DNA of 64,000 bases from Rhynochetos jubatus (Eukaryota; Chordata; Aves; Eurypygiformes; Rhynochetidae): contig CM050662.1 of assembly GCA_027574665.1 (NCBI GenBank), positions 5,486,501 to 5,550,500 on the forward strand, in the 5' to 3' direction. The first letter of the stretch is position 1; every line of letters begins with the position of its first letter. The position numbers and the translations under genes are program-made. A model generated the notes under the pieces. The model had not been told where the DNA came from and searched no databases. It was given only the letters and a program-made list of their open reading frames with translations. This document shows positions 14,401 through 27,323 of the stretch, in pieces.

Positions 14401-17400
14401 GATGATGGGATCAGACAAGTTGAGAGTTTGTGAGCCTCCACATCATCTACTTTTCTACACAGATTTAGCCTTCTACATGCTTCACAGCCCGAGTTGGGAA
14501 AGCAGTCTCAGTAGAAGATGGCTGCTGTTCCACTGTGTCAAACACACTGTACTTCCCTCACAACGGATGTATTTGCTCATTACGTCTTCCATCATCCAGT
14601 TTAAAAGAGACTCTTGCTGAAGTAATACAGAAACAAACATCTGATCTTCTAGCGACAAGAATTACAAATGGCAAGACACCATCATACCATACAACAGAAA
14701 GAAAGCATTAGAAAAATGTCATGCCATTATTGCACATCTGAAAGACAAATTTACTGAGAAGTTGAAGGTGTCACTCAAAATTTCAAAGGCAAAACAAGTT
14801 AAACACTTACTCTTTACTAGATTTTTAAATGCTAAGGATGATTTTCAGATTGCAATAGATTAAAACTGTATTAACTTTTGCTAGATGCAATTATGTAAAT
14901 TATATAACAAGGTTTTATTTTTACACTCTGAAAACTCTATTTTGGCTTTACAAGATGAGCACCTCATCAAGCCTGTGGTAGCAATTTCTCTCTCACTCTG
15001 TAACGTAAGGCTACTGCACTGGGTCTCCCATTTATAAAAGAAAGTATTAATCACTCATTTTAAACCTCAGACTACTTTACTTCCAGTTATCAGCATTAAA
15101 TATACTCCACCCACGTGTCCTGCAAGCCAAATGTTGTGAAACAGTCATTACAAAAAATGAAATTAGAAGTTAAAGCCAGCTGAGAAGTGAAAGTCAAATT
15201 ATATATGCATGCTATTGGTTTTTAGTAAAGCTGTGCAAATGTGGAAGAAGTTGGCCATGAATATTCATTCCAATTATATCACGAGCTTAAATACTGCCAT
15301 AGTGAAAACCTTCCCAGTCCAGCTTTCCCTTATATTACCATTTACAAGCTTTACTGATCATATTCAAACAACAAAAACAAAGGTCCAAGAACAGGAATCC
15401 CACAAATACCAGCATAAAGAAAAGTCAGGACAGAATTTCATTTGCAACCCGAACAACGGCATTCCTGCTCAGGAATCCAGTTCGCTTTACCAGGCACCCA
15501 GTGTGGAACAGAAACGCCACTGGATATTTTGTTGCCAGCACCAAGGTGATCAACATTTGAAAATGCTACAGACCAGCAATAATTAATAAAAATATAGCCA
15601 GAATATATAGCCCAAACCAGAGCTGACTTGCAGCTCAAGACTGGTTTCTGAGCGCAGAAGAGACAGTCAAGTATTACCTTATTGTCACCCTTTAGTATTG
15701 TGCTACTGGAGATAACTTACTGCAGATGAAACTACATCTTAAAATTACACTTCATATGCTACAATTTGAGATAATTTGAGAATAATTTAATACATGCTAT
15801 TATCCACTTATGCTGAACTATCTTCAAAAGATATCCATTTACACTTAAATACATTCGTTAGTTAGATAGTAATAGGGTCCATTAGGTCAAAATATACCAT
15901 GGCATGTTCATTTTGCACCGTTTTAAGTGACAAAACCTACATGGCAAAGTAGCATCTCAATATAGCTACGGCATGGGTACACATGCCTGAGCCCACGTGC
16001 CAGCAGCATACTTCCTGTCTAGCGCATGGGGTACGACAAGAAAAGAAAAAACCCCACACCACCAAAAATGATCACACCCCCCCAACACACACCCAATAGG
16101 ATACCAAAGTTTCCTAAGCTCTTCCGTTGCCATAGAATCTAATGCCATTACTGTATTTCTTTTTAAAAATTGTTTTGTATTAGAGAACCTGCAGATTAAT
16201 CCATCAGTTATGCAAAAAAAATTCTATACATTTTCTGTAGAGCAGCTGTCTAGCCCCAGATACAGACCTGGACAGTTAAATTGATATGCCTTGTAGTTTT
16301 CAGACACAGTCAGAGTGGAAACATTATAGTTGTCATACCTAATGTCATTAGTTTAGATGCCAGAAGAGGATCTCGTTTGCCCACAGATAAGACATCTAAC
16401 TACACCCAACATTCCACAATATTCCTGGCTATCAGACACAACCTACACAAGTGCTTATTGCAAAACACTTTAAAAAAAGCTTCCTGAACAGCTTCCCAGA
16501 GGGTAAGAAAGTATTTTCTTGTTTCCTGAACAAGTAACAGTACATACTTATCTTTTGGGGCTACAACATTGCAAACAATTCAGTCCGTAATAAATTTCTA
16601 GCACACATGCAGCCATATGTTTGCAGAGGTATTAGTTTCTAGCAGCACAGGTTCATGAAGAGTTTTGAAAGGAAGACTAGAGTATTACCACTTCCTCTCA
16701 CTCTCAGTTCTTAAAATCCACCTTGCTCCTGACGACAGACAGAAGTGGAATGCCTGTACATATATTCAGATTGCTCAAGTAGTACAGCCATTGTGGAAAA
16801 GGTATTTATTTGCAGTTCATTTTGCACAGACAAACATGCGTAATATGCCAAACAGAGGGGTATTTTTCTTAGTGGCTCAAAGATTCATCCTTTTGGAAAA
16901 AAACCCAAACTGATATGCTGGGTTTTTAAAAAGCAAACAAAAGCCAGAGACACACCATGCAATACTTCCTACCAGCTATGCAATAAAATTGGGCAGAATT
17001 AGGATCAGGTACTGACCTATGAAGCTTTAGTCACAGACTCTTCTCTCAGATGCACAGTGAAGACAGTTATGCTGTCCCTCATAGTCGCAGCCCCTCTCTA
17101 ACTGGGGTTTTACACCAGCGTTTTATGCTTACTTTTCAGGACAGTTTGGAAAACACGGACAAGCTGTGACCCCACTCTGTAAAAGCACACTATTCACCTG
17201 CCTTCTGTCACCACTGTCCTTATGAAAGAACATTTAAAACACTCAGAAAAGTTTCTATAAAGAGAGAACTGGCACATAAGAGCATTCACAAGGGCCCTCT
17301 GAAGCAGAGCTTCACTGCATTTAAAGGCAGTAGCCAGAATTTGAGGGGTGAAGGTGGGCCACACAGCAGCAGGAGAATCAAAATATCGTTTTGTATGTCA

Positions 17401-20400
17401 CACAGGTGCAGGAACCCCGGCATCACCTGACCAACTGCAGTGCATGTTGCATGTCTTTAGGGCATCCATCAAAATTTACCCTGTCCTTACACCTTTGGAG
17501 GCTGGAGTCATGAAGATAAACCTAATGCAGTGCCACTATGCTCTGAAGGAACAAGATTAACTTCCAGCAAGAGGAGACTGAGCCTGGGTATGAGTAAAAG
17601 GGACCACACACTCTCCTTACCGTCTCAAATAACATCTCAGAAGACTAGCCGTAATTTGGACTCACAAAGAAGCAGCAAAACAGACCACATCGCTGTAAAA
17701 CATTCCGAATACTTTTCTTTTGTGTTAGGGGAGGCTGTGGGGAGAGCAAGATGTTTCAAGACTTTATCACTGCAGTGGAACAGATAATTAGGCAATTAAA
17801 ACTATGAAAAGTGGACAAATTACCAGTTCCAGATGAATTACATTGCAGAGCAGAGATGGGAGAAGCAAGAAAAATGAGAGCCTTTGGCAAGCATTTTAAT
17901 GGCACAACTAAAAGAGGGGCAGCTTGGGAACAAAGGTGAAAGGATACTTAATTTGCAGAAGCTTATCTGGTTTTGCAAAGAAACATTTTGAAGGAGTCAG
18001 TCCCTAAAATAATCTTTCTTTTCTTGCATTGATAATTAGAGCACATTAATAGAAATCCAAGAGGTCTCGTTCCAGCTTCATTTCTGGTCACTCAGCAAGG
18101 CTCTCTTGTACCAGGTTTTCCAAGACATTAGCACTATCTTCACACAGACACAGAGGCTTTAATCATTCAGCTCAGTAGGAAACCCCCAAGAAACTCATTC
18201 TTACCACTCCTACTTGCTCCCAAGGCATAGAGGATGAACCACCATTTCACATATCACAGAAGATGTAATGTGAAAGAAGACCCAAACCTCACACAAAACC
18301 TTCCCCCCTTTCCTCATTTGAGGCAATGTGGGTGAAGCTGCTGCTCATTTGCTGTCCATCACCACCATAACTTACTTCCAGAAGACTCTTCTGGACTCTT
18401 TCCTGCAGGTGCTCAACTACCATCCAAACCAAGAAGAAAGGAGTTAGTCTGTTACCACCAGCTGCAAAAGCGCTTCTCCAGACATCTTTTCCGCCACGCA
18501 TATCTCACTACACAAAGCTCTTGGTGGAAGAGGCCTTTTGCACAGCAGCACCGACCTCTGCTCTGTTACTAAGGTTTTCCAAATAAGAATGCCCTAAGAG
18601 GGAAGCTGGTAAAGTTTGCTACTCCAGCTCTGCAAAGGGACCAGCTATGAACTTCTGGGCTTACAACCTGGTAGATTTGCTGCAGACTTAAATCAGGACA
18701 CAACTGACAGGCTGGTGACCACACAGTGGTACCAGGTGTGCCTGTTCCAGGGAGAGGCTGCTGTCCCATCACACCCTGTTGCAGGGAGAAGGATTTCACA
18801 GCTGCAGCTCAGACAGTGACTTTTTATTACTGTAAAGTATCAAGGGGAAAGAAAACTGCTATTATTAAGACAAGCAGAAGCCATAGAGAGCACATAAGTA
18901 TTACATATCACTGAGCTGTGGAGTATCTCCCACCGCAATAACCCTCAGAAAGATGGAAGCATACGAAGATAATGAATCTTGTGCCTCATAAAGGATTTTC
19001 CTTGTAAAAAGTATCTAAGGTTAAAAAAAAAAAAAAATTGAATTGTGAAGGAAATGAGGCAGAAGTGGGATGAATAATACAGGGGATATTGCTGGCATAT
19101 TCAAGAGTATGTATATGGTGTAAGTTAAAAACAACATAATAATGGCAATATACCACAGTTAATTTCTTGGCTTTACCTTCAGAAATTTTAGTAAAAGAAA
19201 TACTAAACAGTAAGCTCTGGGATAAATGTACAAATGAGCTTCAATGCCTTTTTTTTCTTTTTAATTCAACACTCTTGAGCAAGATTTCTAATAATTTTCT
19301 TTCTAGTTATGAGTTTCATAGGTAATGATATGGAAACACTTATTTTAATTATAGCAGGTCTTTGATATCTATGCAAACTCATTCACATGGTTTATTCCTT
19401 CCTGAATCTGGTTCTTTCTATTCAAAACACAAGCAGCTAAGTAGGAAGAAAAAAAGTTTATCACAGTTTTAAATTCTTTGAATCCTAGGAAGCAACTCTT
19501 ATCTAATCCAAGCAGCTTGAAGTGAGACACTGCCATGGGAAAGATGTGGGTAAAACTGTATGACACCATCGCATTGGCTGCGAAGACAACAGCGCAACGC
19601 TGGCATCCTTCAAAAGAAAGGGAGGGGGGAAAGCAACCCTCAGACATGTCATACTCTCATTGCTAGCTCTCCATATAGTGCTGTTCTACTGTCAGACTCA
19701 AATGTTGATGTATCCCTCTGCCAAGGCAAGGCGAGCAGCAGAGGCACAAAGGCTGCTTGAGCACCTCAGCAGATGGGGGAACACTACCAGAACACAGGTT
19801 TCTGTGTCCTAAGGGCAGCTCAAGCAGACCGCACAAAGTTTATTGTCCATCGCTTGTGAACACAGCAGTATATGCCCTACGTTCCATTACCTCCTGAAAA
19901 GGCACAGATCAAGTACACCAAATACACCCTACTGTCGTGCTGTAGAGGACAAGGTCTTGCAGACGGTATCCTACCACTAATTTCTCTTCCCTCCCACAGT
20001 AAGTTATTTCTTTCACTATACTTTCTTCTGTGAATGTCTCTTTTGGTTTTAATATTAAAGAGACATCTTGGCATTAATCATGAATTATAACCAACATCTG
20101 ACAGCTCTTCTCTGGACAGACTTTTACACCTTTCTTCTGCTGGTGTTTGACAGCCTATGGATGACAGAGGAGGGGGAGATAGGATACAATTTAAACCAAT
20201 CTTGATTTTAAAAAACCCAACCTGTCCAGTATTATTAATGAGAAATAGGCATTTTCTCATGCAGATTTCTTTTGAAAGCCAGTAAGTTTAATATGAGAAA
20301 GCTATCTTTGAATAGTGTTTCTTTTCTAGAGAGAAAAATTGAATAAATTTCCCCAATTTCTACAAAAGGAAGCTGCACTTAACAGTTCTTGGCACTTTCT

Positions 20401-21491
20401 CATTTGCTATTTTAAATGTCACCTCAGTCTGCTTTAGTTTATCCTAAGAAACAGCTTAAACATTAAAATTCATGCAGGAGCCCATGTACTCCAACCAGCC
20501 AACCCTGCCACACCTCCAAGGATTCTAAACTTTGAAAAACAAATGCCTCCTTTTTGCTCCTGGACTATGAACACATTAAAAAAGCTTCAGAGTTTGTATT
20601 TAAAAAAAAATAAAAAGCCTTATACAAGTCTCTCCACTAACAGTCTGAACTGTATTATCAATTCTAAAAATCACACCCCCTCCAAGAAAACACACACACA
20701 AAACCTGGAGAAGTCTGACCCTCACCTAAATGTTGTCCACATTTCAACAGGCAAAGAGCGGTAAAGCATAACACTGTTAGGAGTTCCCAAACAGATCACC
20801 AGTAGTCATTTAATCAGCTACCATAGGTGGTTCTGAGAAGTATCATTATAAAAGGAATAACCAACAAAAATAACATAACTTACCTCGGTGCACCATCACA
20901 GGGGCTACTAAATTTATAAAGAAGAACAGAGGACTTTTGTTTATTGTCTGATTTTAGTGACCAGAATAGCATAACCAAGTTTGCTACTCTTCCACCTGCA
21001 CACGGTAAAGCACACAGGGTGTAGGTGACGAGCAAAACTTTGATCATCCAAAGGTACCCAAACACATGCAAGAAGTGGTGACCTAGATTTTGAACCAAGG
21101 TACATACATGCTTCAAACAAGCAGAAACACTAAAGTAGAAAATGACACAGAGGAAAAGTGCCGATTGCTGACAGTCACGGAGTCTTTACATTTTTGAAGC
21201 TGCACAGCAACTGCTTTCAGAAACATCTCTGAACACACTGAAATGGCCAACTACAGTTGCAAGCTCTACCAGATTGACAAATACAGGTTACAAACTACAC
21301 GTCAGAAACAATTACATAAGGCTTTACAGCATAGCTCCAACCTTCACTGCACACAGCAACTTCTTTCAGAGCAGCCAATTCCCAGAATCAAACCAGACCA
21401 ACTCCGAAGAGACAATAATAAACTCTATGATAAGCCTCCTTAGAGGCTACCAGCACAGGAGAACAGTATCAACTCCGACGTTTTCTCCTAC

Positions 21492-21579
21492 CTTTGCTGA
21501 GGGTGCCTGTGATGAGCTTGAAAATAGTCTGGGCAAATTTGACAAGCCCATGCTTGCATCTCTTTGAACAGCCAGTCAT
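21492..21579 (-). CDS. KCNIP1: KCNIP1 (KChIP1) alternative first coding exon
   Basis: KChIP1 is an EF-hand calcium sensor of the recoverin family. It binds the N-terminus of Kv4 channels and changes their surface expression and gating. This exon gives 29 codons plus one base: it starts MTGCSKRCKHG, continues with a hydrophobic VKFAQTIF segment and ends KLITGTLSK. I recognise it as the variable N-terminus of one KChIP1 isoform; the human form, from memory, differs at about three residues. The start is well defined: an in-frame TGA lies two codons upstream (21583-21585) and the ATG has A at -3. The exon ends AAAG followed by a GTAGGA donor. The leftover G predicts a next exon starting with two bases that complete an Asp codon. 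The two cysteines (residues 4 and 8) next to basic residues could be lipid-modified, which is inference. The EF-hand exons lie outside the window. This choice of first exon fits a CpG-rich region just upstream. Confidence 0.93.
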
Positions 21580-21960
21580 GGTTCAAAGGGGTAGAACGGC
21601 TCTTCTCTCTTACGAAGTCCAGGAATAAGGGCGATAAAAGCGAGTCCTTGACAAAGTTGAGGTGACAGTTAGTGCAATGCACGCAACTCGCTCTCGCGCA
21701 CGGAGCCCCCCGGCCGCCGCACTCAGCTTCGCCGCTCCGAGACTACTAGTAAAGATCGCAGCGGAGAAACCTGCATGCCCGATTCGTTAAAGGTACAGCT
21801 CTCCCCTTCAGCCTCTGTGACGGCACAGACGCCGCGGTGCCCTGACGGAAGTTGCTAAGCACAGGCAACACCTCAGGCAGGCAGGCAGGGGAGGAGGGCT
21901 TTGCCTCGCCAGGCTTTGCAGGCTGCCGCGCCGGGCACCGGTAATGCAGCAATTAGTGCT
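21580..21960 (-). promoter_or_regulatory. KCNIP1: CpG-rich 5' UTR/promoter region of KCNIP1 isoform
   Basis: Directly upstream of the KCNIP1 start codon, the segment at about 21685-21775 holds roughly a dozen CpG dinucleotides in some 90 bases, in DNA that is otherwise AT-rich and CpG-poor. The GC-rich character continues weakly to about 21960. This is the usual look of a CpG-island promoter, and transcription would run leftward into the exon. I saw no clear TATA box. The exact transcription start cannot be read from the sequence. Confidence 0.6.
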
Positions 21961-22834
21961 GGAGTCACAGGGCGGGAGTGCTGCAAGCAGAAGCAGCTGC
22001 TGCTGTTGGAAGACCGCTTTCTTGGTGCTCTTTTCCAGCTGATTTCAATTAAGTTGTCAATTTTACTTTCGTCAGGTCCAAGGGAACCAGAAAATAACAC
22101 TTTTTCTTATTCTACCAACACTATACTCATACATTGCGTGTAGAAGGCTGCAGAGTATTCCTTCACAAAACCTGTTAGAAGTAGGAGAGCAAAGCTGTGC
22201 CCAGAAAAGTCTCTTTTCTTTTAATTTTACCAGTGTAGACGCTGCTCAGCTGGTTGTTTGCTCACCACTCAGGGATGCAGCAGTCAGGCCCCAAGAGCCA
22301 GCAGGGCTCATGGTTACACCTCTGCAGCACAGTGCTGTCTCGCATCTTTACTCTTTGTACACTACTCAGGTTGTGCTCCTCCAATGCTCCCAGACTCTTT
22401 CTGACTGTACTGTGAGTTTATCCCCTAGCAACAGCCATAGCTCTGGCTTCTCCCGTCAATTATTTCTGCGTGCCTGGAATACTTTGAAGCAGCAAAGTGG
22501 AGGTGCCTCAGAGCTTCTGACCCCACCTGAGTCTGGCATCTTTCGGCTTTGATTCACACTGAAGTTCTCTCAGATGTTTTTAAACAACACTCAAAATGCA
22601 GTATTTGCTTGTCCCGGGGTGGGTTACAAAGCAGATTACCTCAGGCTTCGCTCACACCTGGTGGATGACCTGATCAGCCCTGTCTAACAAAGCCACCTAG
22701 AGCCAGCTGTCACCTCGGAGCAGCAACAGCCGAGCCCTGGGCATTTACTGAGGAGAGAGCACAACAAAGCACTCCTCACTGCAGGGAACAACGACAATCC
22801 CCTTCACTCGGGGCACTAAACTGCTTTACAGTAT
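21961..22834. other. Spacer between the two CpG-rich stretches
   Basis: Moderately GC-rich, unique-looking DNA upstream of KCNIP1. I see no gene, recognisable repeat or clear regulatory motif. Several short open frames occur, but none looks like a known protein. Confidence 0.5.
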
Positions 22835-23015
22835 AACTTGCGGCCCCCTCAGGCAGAATTCAGGGCTTTCCCAAGCGGTTCACCTTTGAGCGAGACGGCT
22901 GCCTGCCCGTCCTTCCCGGCTGGAAGCGGCCTCCGTGCCGCCTCACACCCCCGCGCCGCCGCTCACCTCCTCCTCAGGCAGCGCCGTGCAGCACTGCTCG
23001 AGAGGCTGTTCGCCA
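22835..23015 (-). promoter_or_regulatory. Second CpG-rich stretch, possible alternative promoter
   Basis: Many CpGs cluster here (for example GCGCCGCCGC near 22952). On the minus strand a strong donor, GGAG followed by GTGAGC, sits with its exon edge at 22967. The minus-strand sequence to the right of it has no usable ATG, so it would be a non-coding first exon. It could be an alternative KCNIP1 5' UTR exon or the start of a non-coding RNA. The strand is assigned only from that donor. Confidence 0.4.
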
Positions 23016-23685
23016 CCTCGTTTTACATCACAAAAGGGGACTTTGGCACGTCAAAAGTGACATACGGACAAACTGACTCCAGTCATGGCCACCAAGCAGC
23101 TCATGGCTGGGCGTGCACCCCTGACCTGAGTCACTGGGCATTGGACCTTTTTCTGCCCACCGACTTGCCACTGGCCTTAAACACCTAACACTCAGTTTCA
23201 AGGTTTTTTTCAGATTTAATAGTCCCCAGCTTAAAACTTCCAAAAAAGTCACAGGAAACGTTCAATAGAAAGCAGGTACAAGCTCACCAAGATAGCTGAC
23301 ACTGGCTGGCAGAGGTGGTGGGAGGCCTCCGGGGCTGCTGCCAGCCCACATGGACATTCCCTGCAGCTGTGGCCTCCATCTTGGGGTTTTTCTCCCACAC
23401 AACCTGTCAAGTAAACATTTCTCAAAAATCTGCTCTTCCCTTTATAATGCTCCAGAGGGCAGAAGCCAGCCACCAAGCCCTCAAACACTGCCCTTTGAAG
23501 CACCGGGTGGTGAGCACAGAGACCACCACTCCTCAGGGCAGTGCAGGAAGCAGGGTCCCTGCTGCCTCCAAATCCTCCCCACCTGGATTTCAGCAAATAC
23601 CTAAAGGGCTTGCGATTCCTGACACCATCACCTCCCCACAGCCCAGAGCCTTTATTATACATAGTATGACTTGAGAGTTTCACAG

Positions 23686-23756
23686 ATTATTACATTTGTA
23701 GAGATCCTCAGCTCAAGGTTGTGGATGGGAAACTGAGGCAGAGATTAAACACATTC
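23686..23756 (+). repeat. MIR-like ancient SINE remnant (3' part)
   Basis: The run TGGGAAACTGAGGCAGAGAT preceded by CATTTGTAGAGATCCTCA resembles the 3' half of MIR/CORE-type SINEs, where a GGAAACTGAGGC core is the hallmark. The upstream tRNA-like half is not recognisable. The identification rests on this one segment, so it is tentative. Confidence 0.4.
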
Positions 23757-24747
23757 CTGAACATTGTTGGCAACATAAGGCTGAATAGGGGGTGGTGCAC
23801 AAATTTCCAGTGTAAAATAATGTTTCTGTCCTCTGTGCCATGGATTTCCAAACAGTACAGAGTGATGTGAGGATGGAGAGTGAAGGCAGCAGCAAGGCCT
23901 GGGTTGAAAACACCAAGGCATTTCTCTCCAGACCATTCTTGGCTTGATAACCTTGGCCGACTACACAAAATGAATAGTAGATTTGTGGAAAACAGTGCTA
24001 TATAACTCCTTCATGAAGCCATCTCCAAGGCTGTCCTTCATTCCCAGATATCCAATTCAAAGTTGGAAATGTGATTCTTCAAAAGAAAAAATAAATTGTA
24101 ATAAGGCAGTAAAATGTCAATAGGGAAATCAAGGAGTCAGCAGGTTGTTAATTAGTATATCTCTATCAAAGGTTTGCAGCATGTTTAATTGCATTTATAT
24201 ATATACATGATGACATAATTTGGGAGGGGGAAAATGTAGGACAATGGACATAATGAGTGCTAGGAGCTGTATTAAGGGAAGTTATGGAAACAGAGGTCTT
24301 ACATAGTGGGAGAAGGAAACAGTGTCATATCCCAGCCAGTATTTGAAGCATCCCTAGCGCTCAGTTTCACACAGAGAATGAGATTTCTTCTCAGACATCC
24401 ATTTGCCTCTTTTGGCCCCTACCACACAAGGGAAAATGGGTCAAAAGGAACAAAATGTACAGGAGTGGATCTTCGTAACCACCGGGTCACATAAAAGCTG
24501 CGGCAGGTTCAGTAGAGCAGTGGAGATTTGCAGCCCCATAGCTAGGGAAAGCTGGAGTTAAGGCTTCCAGCAGACCTTTCAAGCAGCCAAAATGTTCTAA
24601 ATGTAACCCCCAACACTGACAATCCTAAGAAAGTACTTGGGCATAAGGATATGCTGGACACATTGCTCTGCCATAGGCAGCATGTGTGAATGGGAGTTCG
24701 GTGACACCCAACTGCTCTGCCCAATGCATAGTCATTACTGCTGAGGT

Positions 24748-24842
24748 AATTATTTAGTATTTGTAGTACAGTGATTCCTGAAGTCCCAACACTCCATCGT
24801 GCTAGGTGCAGCACAAACCTAGAACAAAAAGGATGGTTCCTA
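24748..24842 (+). repeat. Ancient amniote interspersed repeat
   Basis: The segment has ATTATTTAGTATTTGTAGTA, then CATCGTGCTAGGTGCAGCAC, then AAACCTAGAACAAAAAGG in the same order and spacing as an old repeat that is abundant in turtles and crocodilians and rarer in birds. I recognise the pattern but not a secure family name. Confidence 0.5.
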
Positions 24843-27323
24843 TAAAGAAATATTGAAAACAAAGCACAAGAAAACAGAACACAGCCAGAGAAAGGAAGCA
24901 CAAAGCATGACCATAGCTAGCTTGTGGCACAGGCTAACCGTGCTGTCCTATGCCCACAATTGGAAAACAAGGTTTGAAGGTAGGAGGATAATTGTTTTGT
25001 GGATGTTTCTCAATGGCAAGGGCCAGTATGATAGAAGCACAGAGCTTTTTACTTGAAGTGCAGCATGCTGGAAAATCAAGACTGGCTATAATTGTTGTTT
25101 TGAGGTAGAAAGTAACACTCTGAATGAGACATTGTAGAAGATACTGATCAGGAAGGGCCTGAAATTACTCCTGTTATCTGCAGGAAAGTACAAGGGCAGC
25201 TTATTCTGGTTGCAGGCAAATGTAGGCAGTATACAGTAAATGACTGAACATCTGAGAAACAAAGGTATTGTATCCCTGTTTCAGCTTTTTTTTTTAATAA
25301 CGGCCATTAAGATGAATATGAACAGTATTTCTGTATATTAGTATTACATTTCTATATATCACTAGAAGACTAAGGTCAAAGGTACAAAGGCATACAAAAT
25401 TAAGGTTGTTCAAAGGAAAAGTTGTGATGCTGTGAAAAGTATTTTTCCCTGAAGGCTCTGATATAGCAAACTCCAAAATAATGCAGAATGTACTCTCTAA
25501 TTTATTTTACATGGATTTTCAGCATGCTTAATAAGGGGCTGTGGTAGTTACAAGGCATTCAGAAATATACTCACACCCATGCTTAGTTTAATTTTCTGCA
25601 TGTAAAATCTGAGAACACTATATAACAAGTTAATTGTCATCCCAAAGAGATATAAGAGTGCATGGTAGGAAATTGTTCTTTCCTAATTTGCCATTCAGTA
25701 TTACAGTGTGGGTGGGTGAGAGGTGAAAAATGTTCTCCGGGTATGTAGAACTTGTATGAGCTAAGTTCAACCATGGGGTCAGCCAGTACAGTTTCCACAG
25801 ACATCAGAGAGCTAAACCTGTTTGCATCAGGAGAAAGTTTAATCCCTTAACCTGAAACCCCACAGCAAATGCTCAAGACTAATCTCTTGAATAGGTATGA
25901 ACAGACTGCAAACTTGCCCAGCTTTCCTACAGCCCTCTCCAACATAAAGGGAACATCCCCATTTTTTTGTGTGGGTACATTAGGTTTGGAAGGAGCAATT
26001 CCAGAGCTAACTGCTGCCAAGGGCATCAGGATATAGCATTCATGTTACTCAGTTCATCCCGCAGACACTGTCATAGTGTGGTGGAGGCCAAAAAGGCAAA
26101 GGGGATGATGGCTGGGATCCACCACAGGTCACAAGCAGTACCAGAGAATGCACCCTACTATTTGTATTTTTTATATTTTTTCCTAAGTTTCTGCTACTTG
26201 GCATTGTGGGAGACAATCATTAACTAGCTGCATATTTGGCCTGGTTCATTCTGACACCTGGCTGCAGAAAGACTTTTTCATGGAAGCCGGAAAGGTCTCA
26301 CCCTAAGAAGGATAATCCGGGTAATTAATTTTCCCTGTGGTTTGGGGAAGCATGTCAATGCAGAAACATCCTCCTCTTACACTCCTTCCCATATTTTTTT
26401 TTCTTAAGAAATTTTTCCATGTTGGTATGATGCAATTACATTAATCTAATAAGAACAAATGGGATCTTTCCTCCTGCACTGGAAATTGTTTTCAGTTTCC
26501 ACATATTCATCTTGACCCTGCTGTCCTGATTCTCAGCGCTGGAGACTTGGCTGGAGCATGCCGCAGATTCCTGCCCTGCCTGTGCACCTAGCTCTCCTTC
26601 CCAGAGAAGAGAGGTATGGGAACAGATGATAGGCAGTGTCTCACCCATACATGGAAGTGGAGGGGTGTTGGGTGTTCTTAGGTCCAGAAGTGTCATCGCC
26701 AACATACTGTATCATCTTCGTTGCACTCCCAAAGGCACAGCTGCCTCAGAACAGACCACAAATGAGACTTTAATGGTATGTTTGGTAGCACATCTAGCAA
26801 GTACAGGCAATTGTTCCTCATTGTGTCTTAATTACCTCTACATTTGAGATAACCTAACACATCAAGAATTAGTTTTATTGGCCCCTAAGAAAAATATAAC
26901 TTCAAGGAATAGCTCTGAAAATGGCTCTACTTGAAATGAAGAGCTGGCACCTTACTTGAATACACTTAGTCTGTGTGGGTAGAGCTCTCAGCATGCCATA
27001 TCCCATGCCAGTATTATTTGCAATACCACCACCATTAATATTTAGCATTTTCCATGTATAGACATCCAGATGCATTGGAATCTCAGGGAATTTTGTACTA
27101 ATATCTGCTTTTCAAATGTGGTAAACTGACATACATCCAGTTGGACTCACTTACCTGTGAAAGTCATAGGAAGTTTAGAATCAACACCTCCTGTGTACCA
27201 GGAGATGCTTTTTTCCAGCAGCAGTGTCCCAGCCCTGATGTTATCTTCTCCACTGTTTTCTGGCATTGCTGCCAGGTGGATAACCGCCACACTGCATTTG
27301 GATTCACTCTGTAAACCAATCTA

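Larger units (their letters stand above)
1..21491 (-). other. KCNIP1: KCNIP1 intron 1 (partial; continues left of window)
   Basis: This is the sequence downstream (minus strand) of the KCNIP1 first coding exon. The next expected exon would open with the KIEDELEMTM-type segment and then the EF-hands; I did not find it here, so I infer that the intron runs past the left edge. The stretch is AT-rich. It holds one old CR1 fragment near 1.7 kb, an A-run followed by G-rich DNA near 5.9 kb and a 26-base T-run near 8.47 kb. I saw no long open frame that resembles a known protein. Mammals carry KCNMB1 antisense within KCNIP1, and I saw no KCNMB1 exon in this part. A few splice-site-flanked open segments on the minus strand are discussed as speculative findings. 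Confidence 0.75.
23016..27323. other. Intergenic region with ancient repeats
   Basis: No coding exon could be recognised. The stretch contains two ancient repeat remnants listed separately (about 23.69 and 24.75 kb), a short TATATATA tract near 24.20 kb and otherwise unremarkable AT-rich DNA. The open frames present overlap in several frames without protein-like features. Confidence 0.6.

Noticed and set aside
22838..23188. 116-codon plus-strand open frame in the second CpG-rich stretch
   Set aside because: It is explained by high GC content. The arginine/alanine-rich translation has no domain, and the only good splice signal there is on the other strand.
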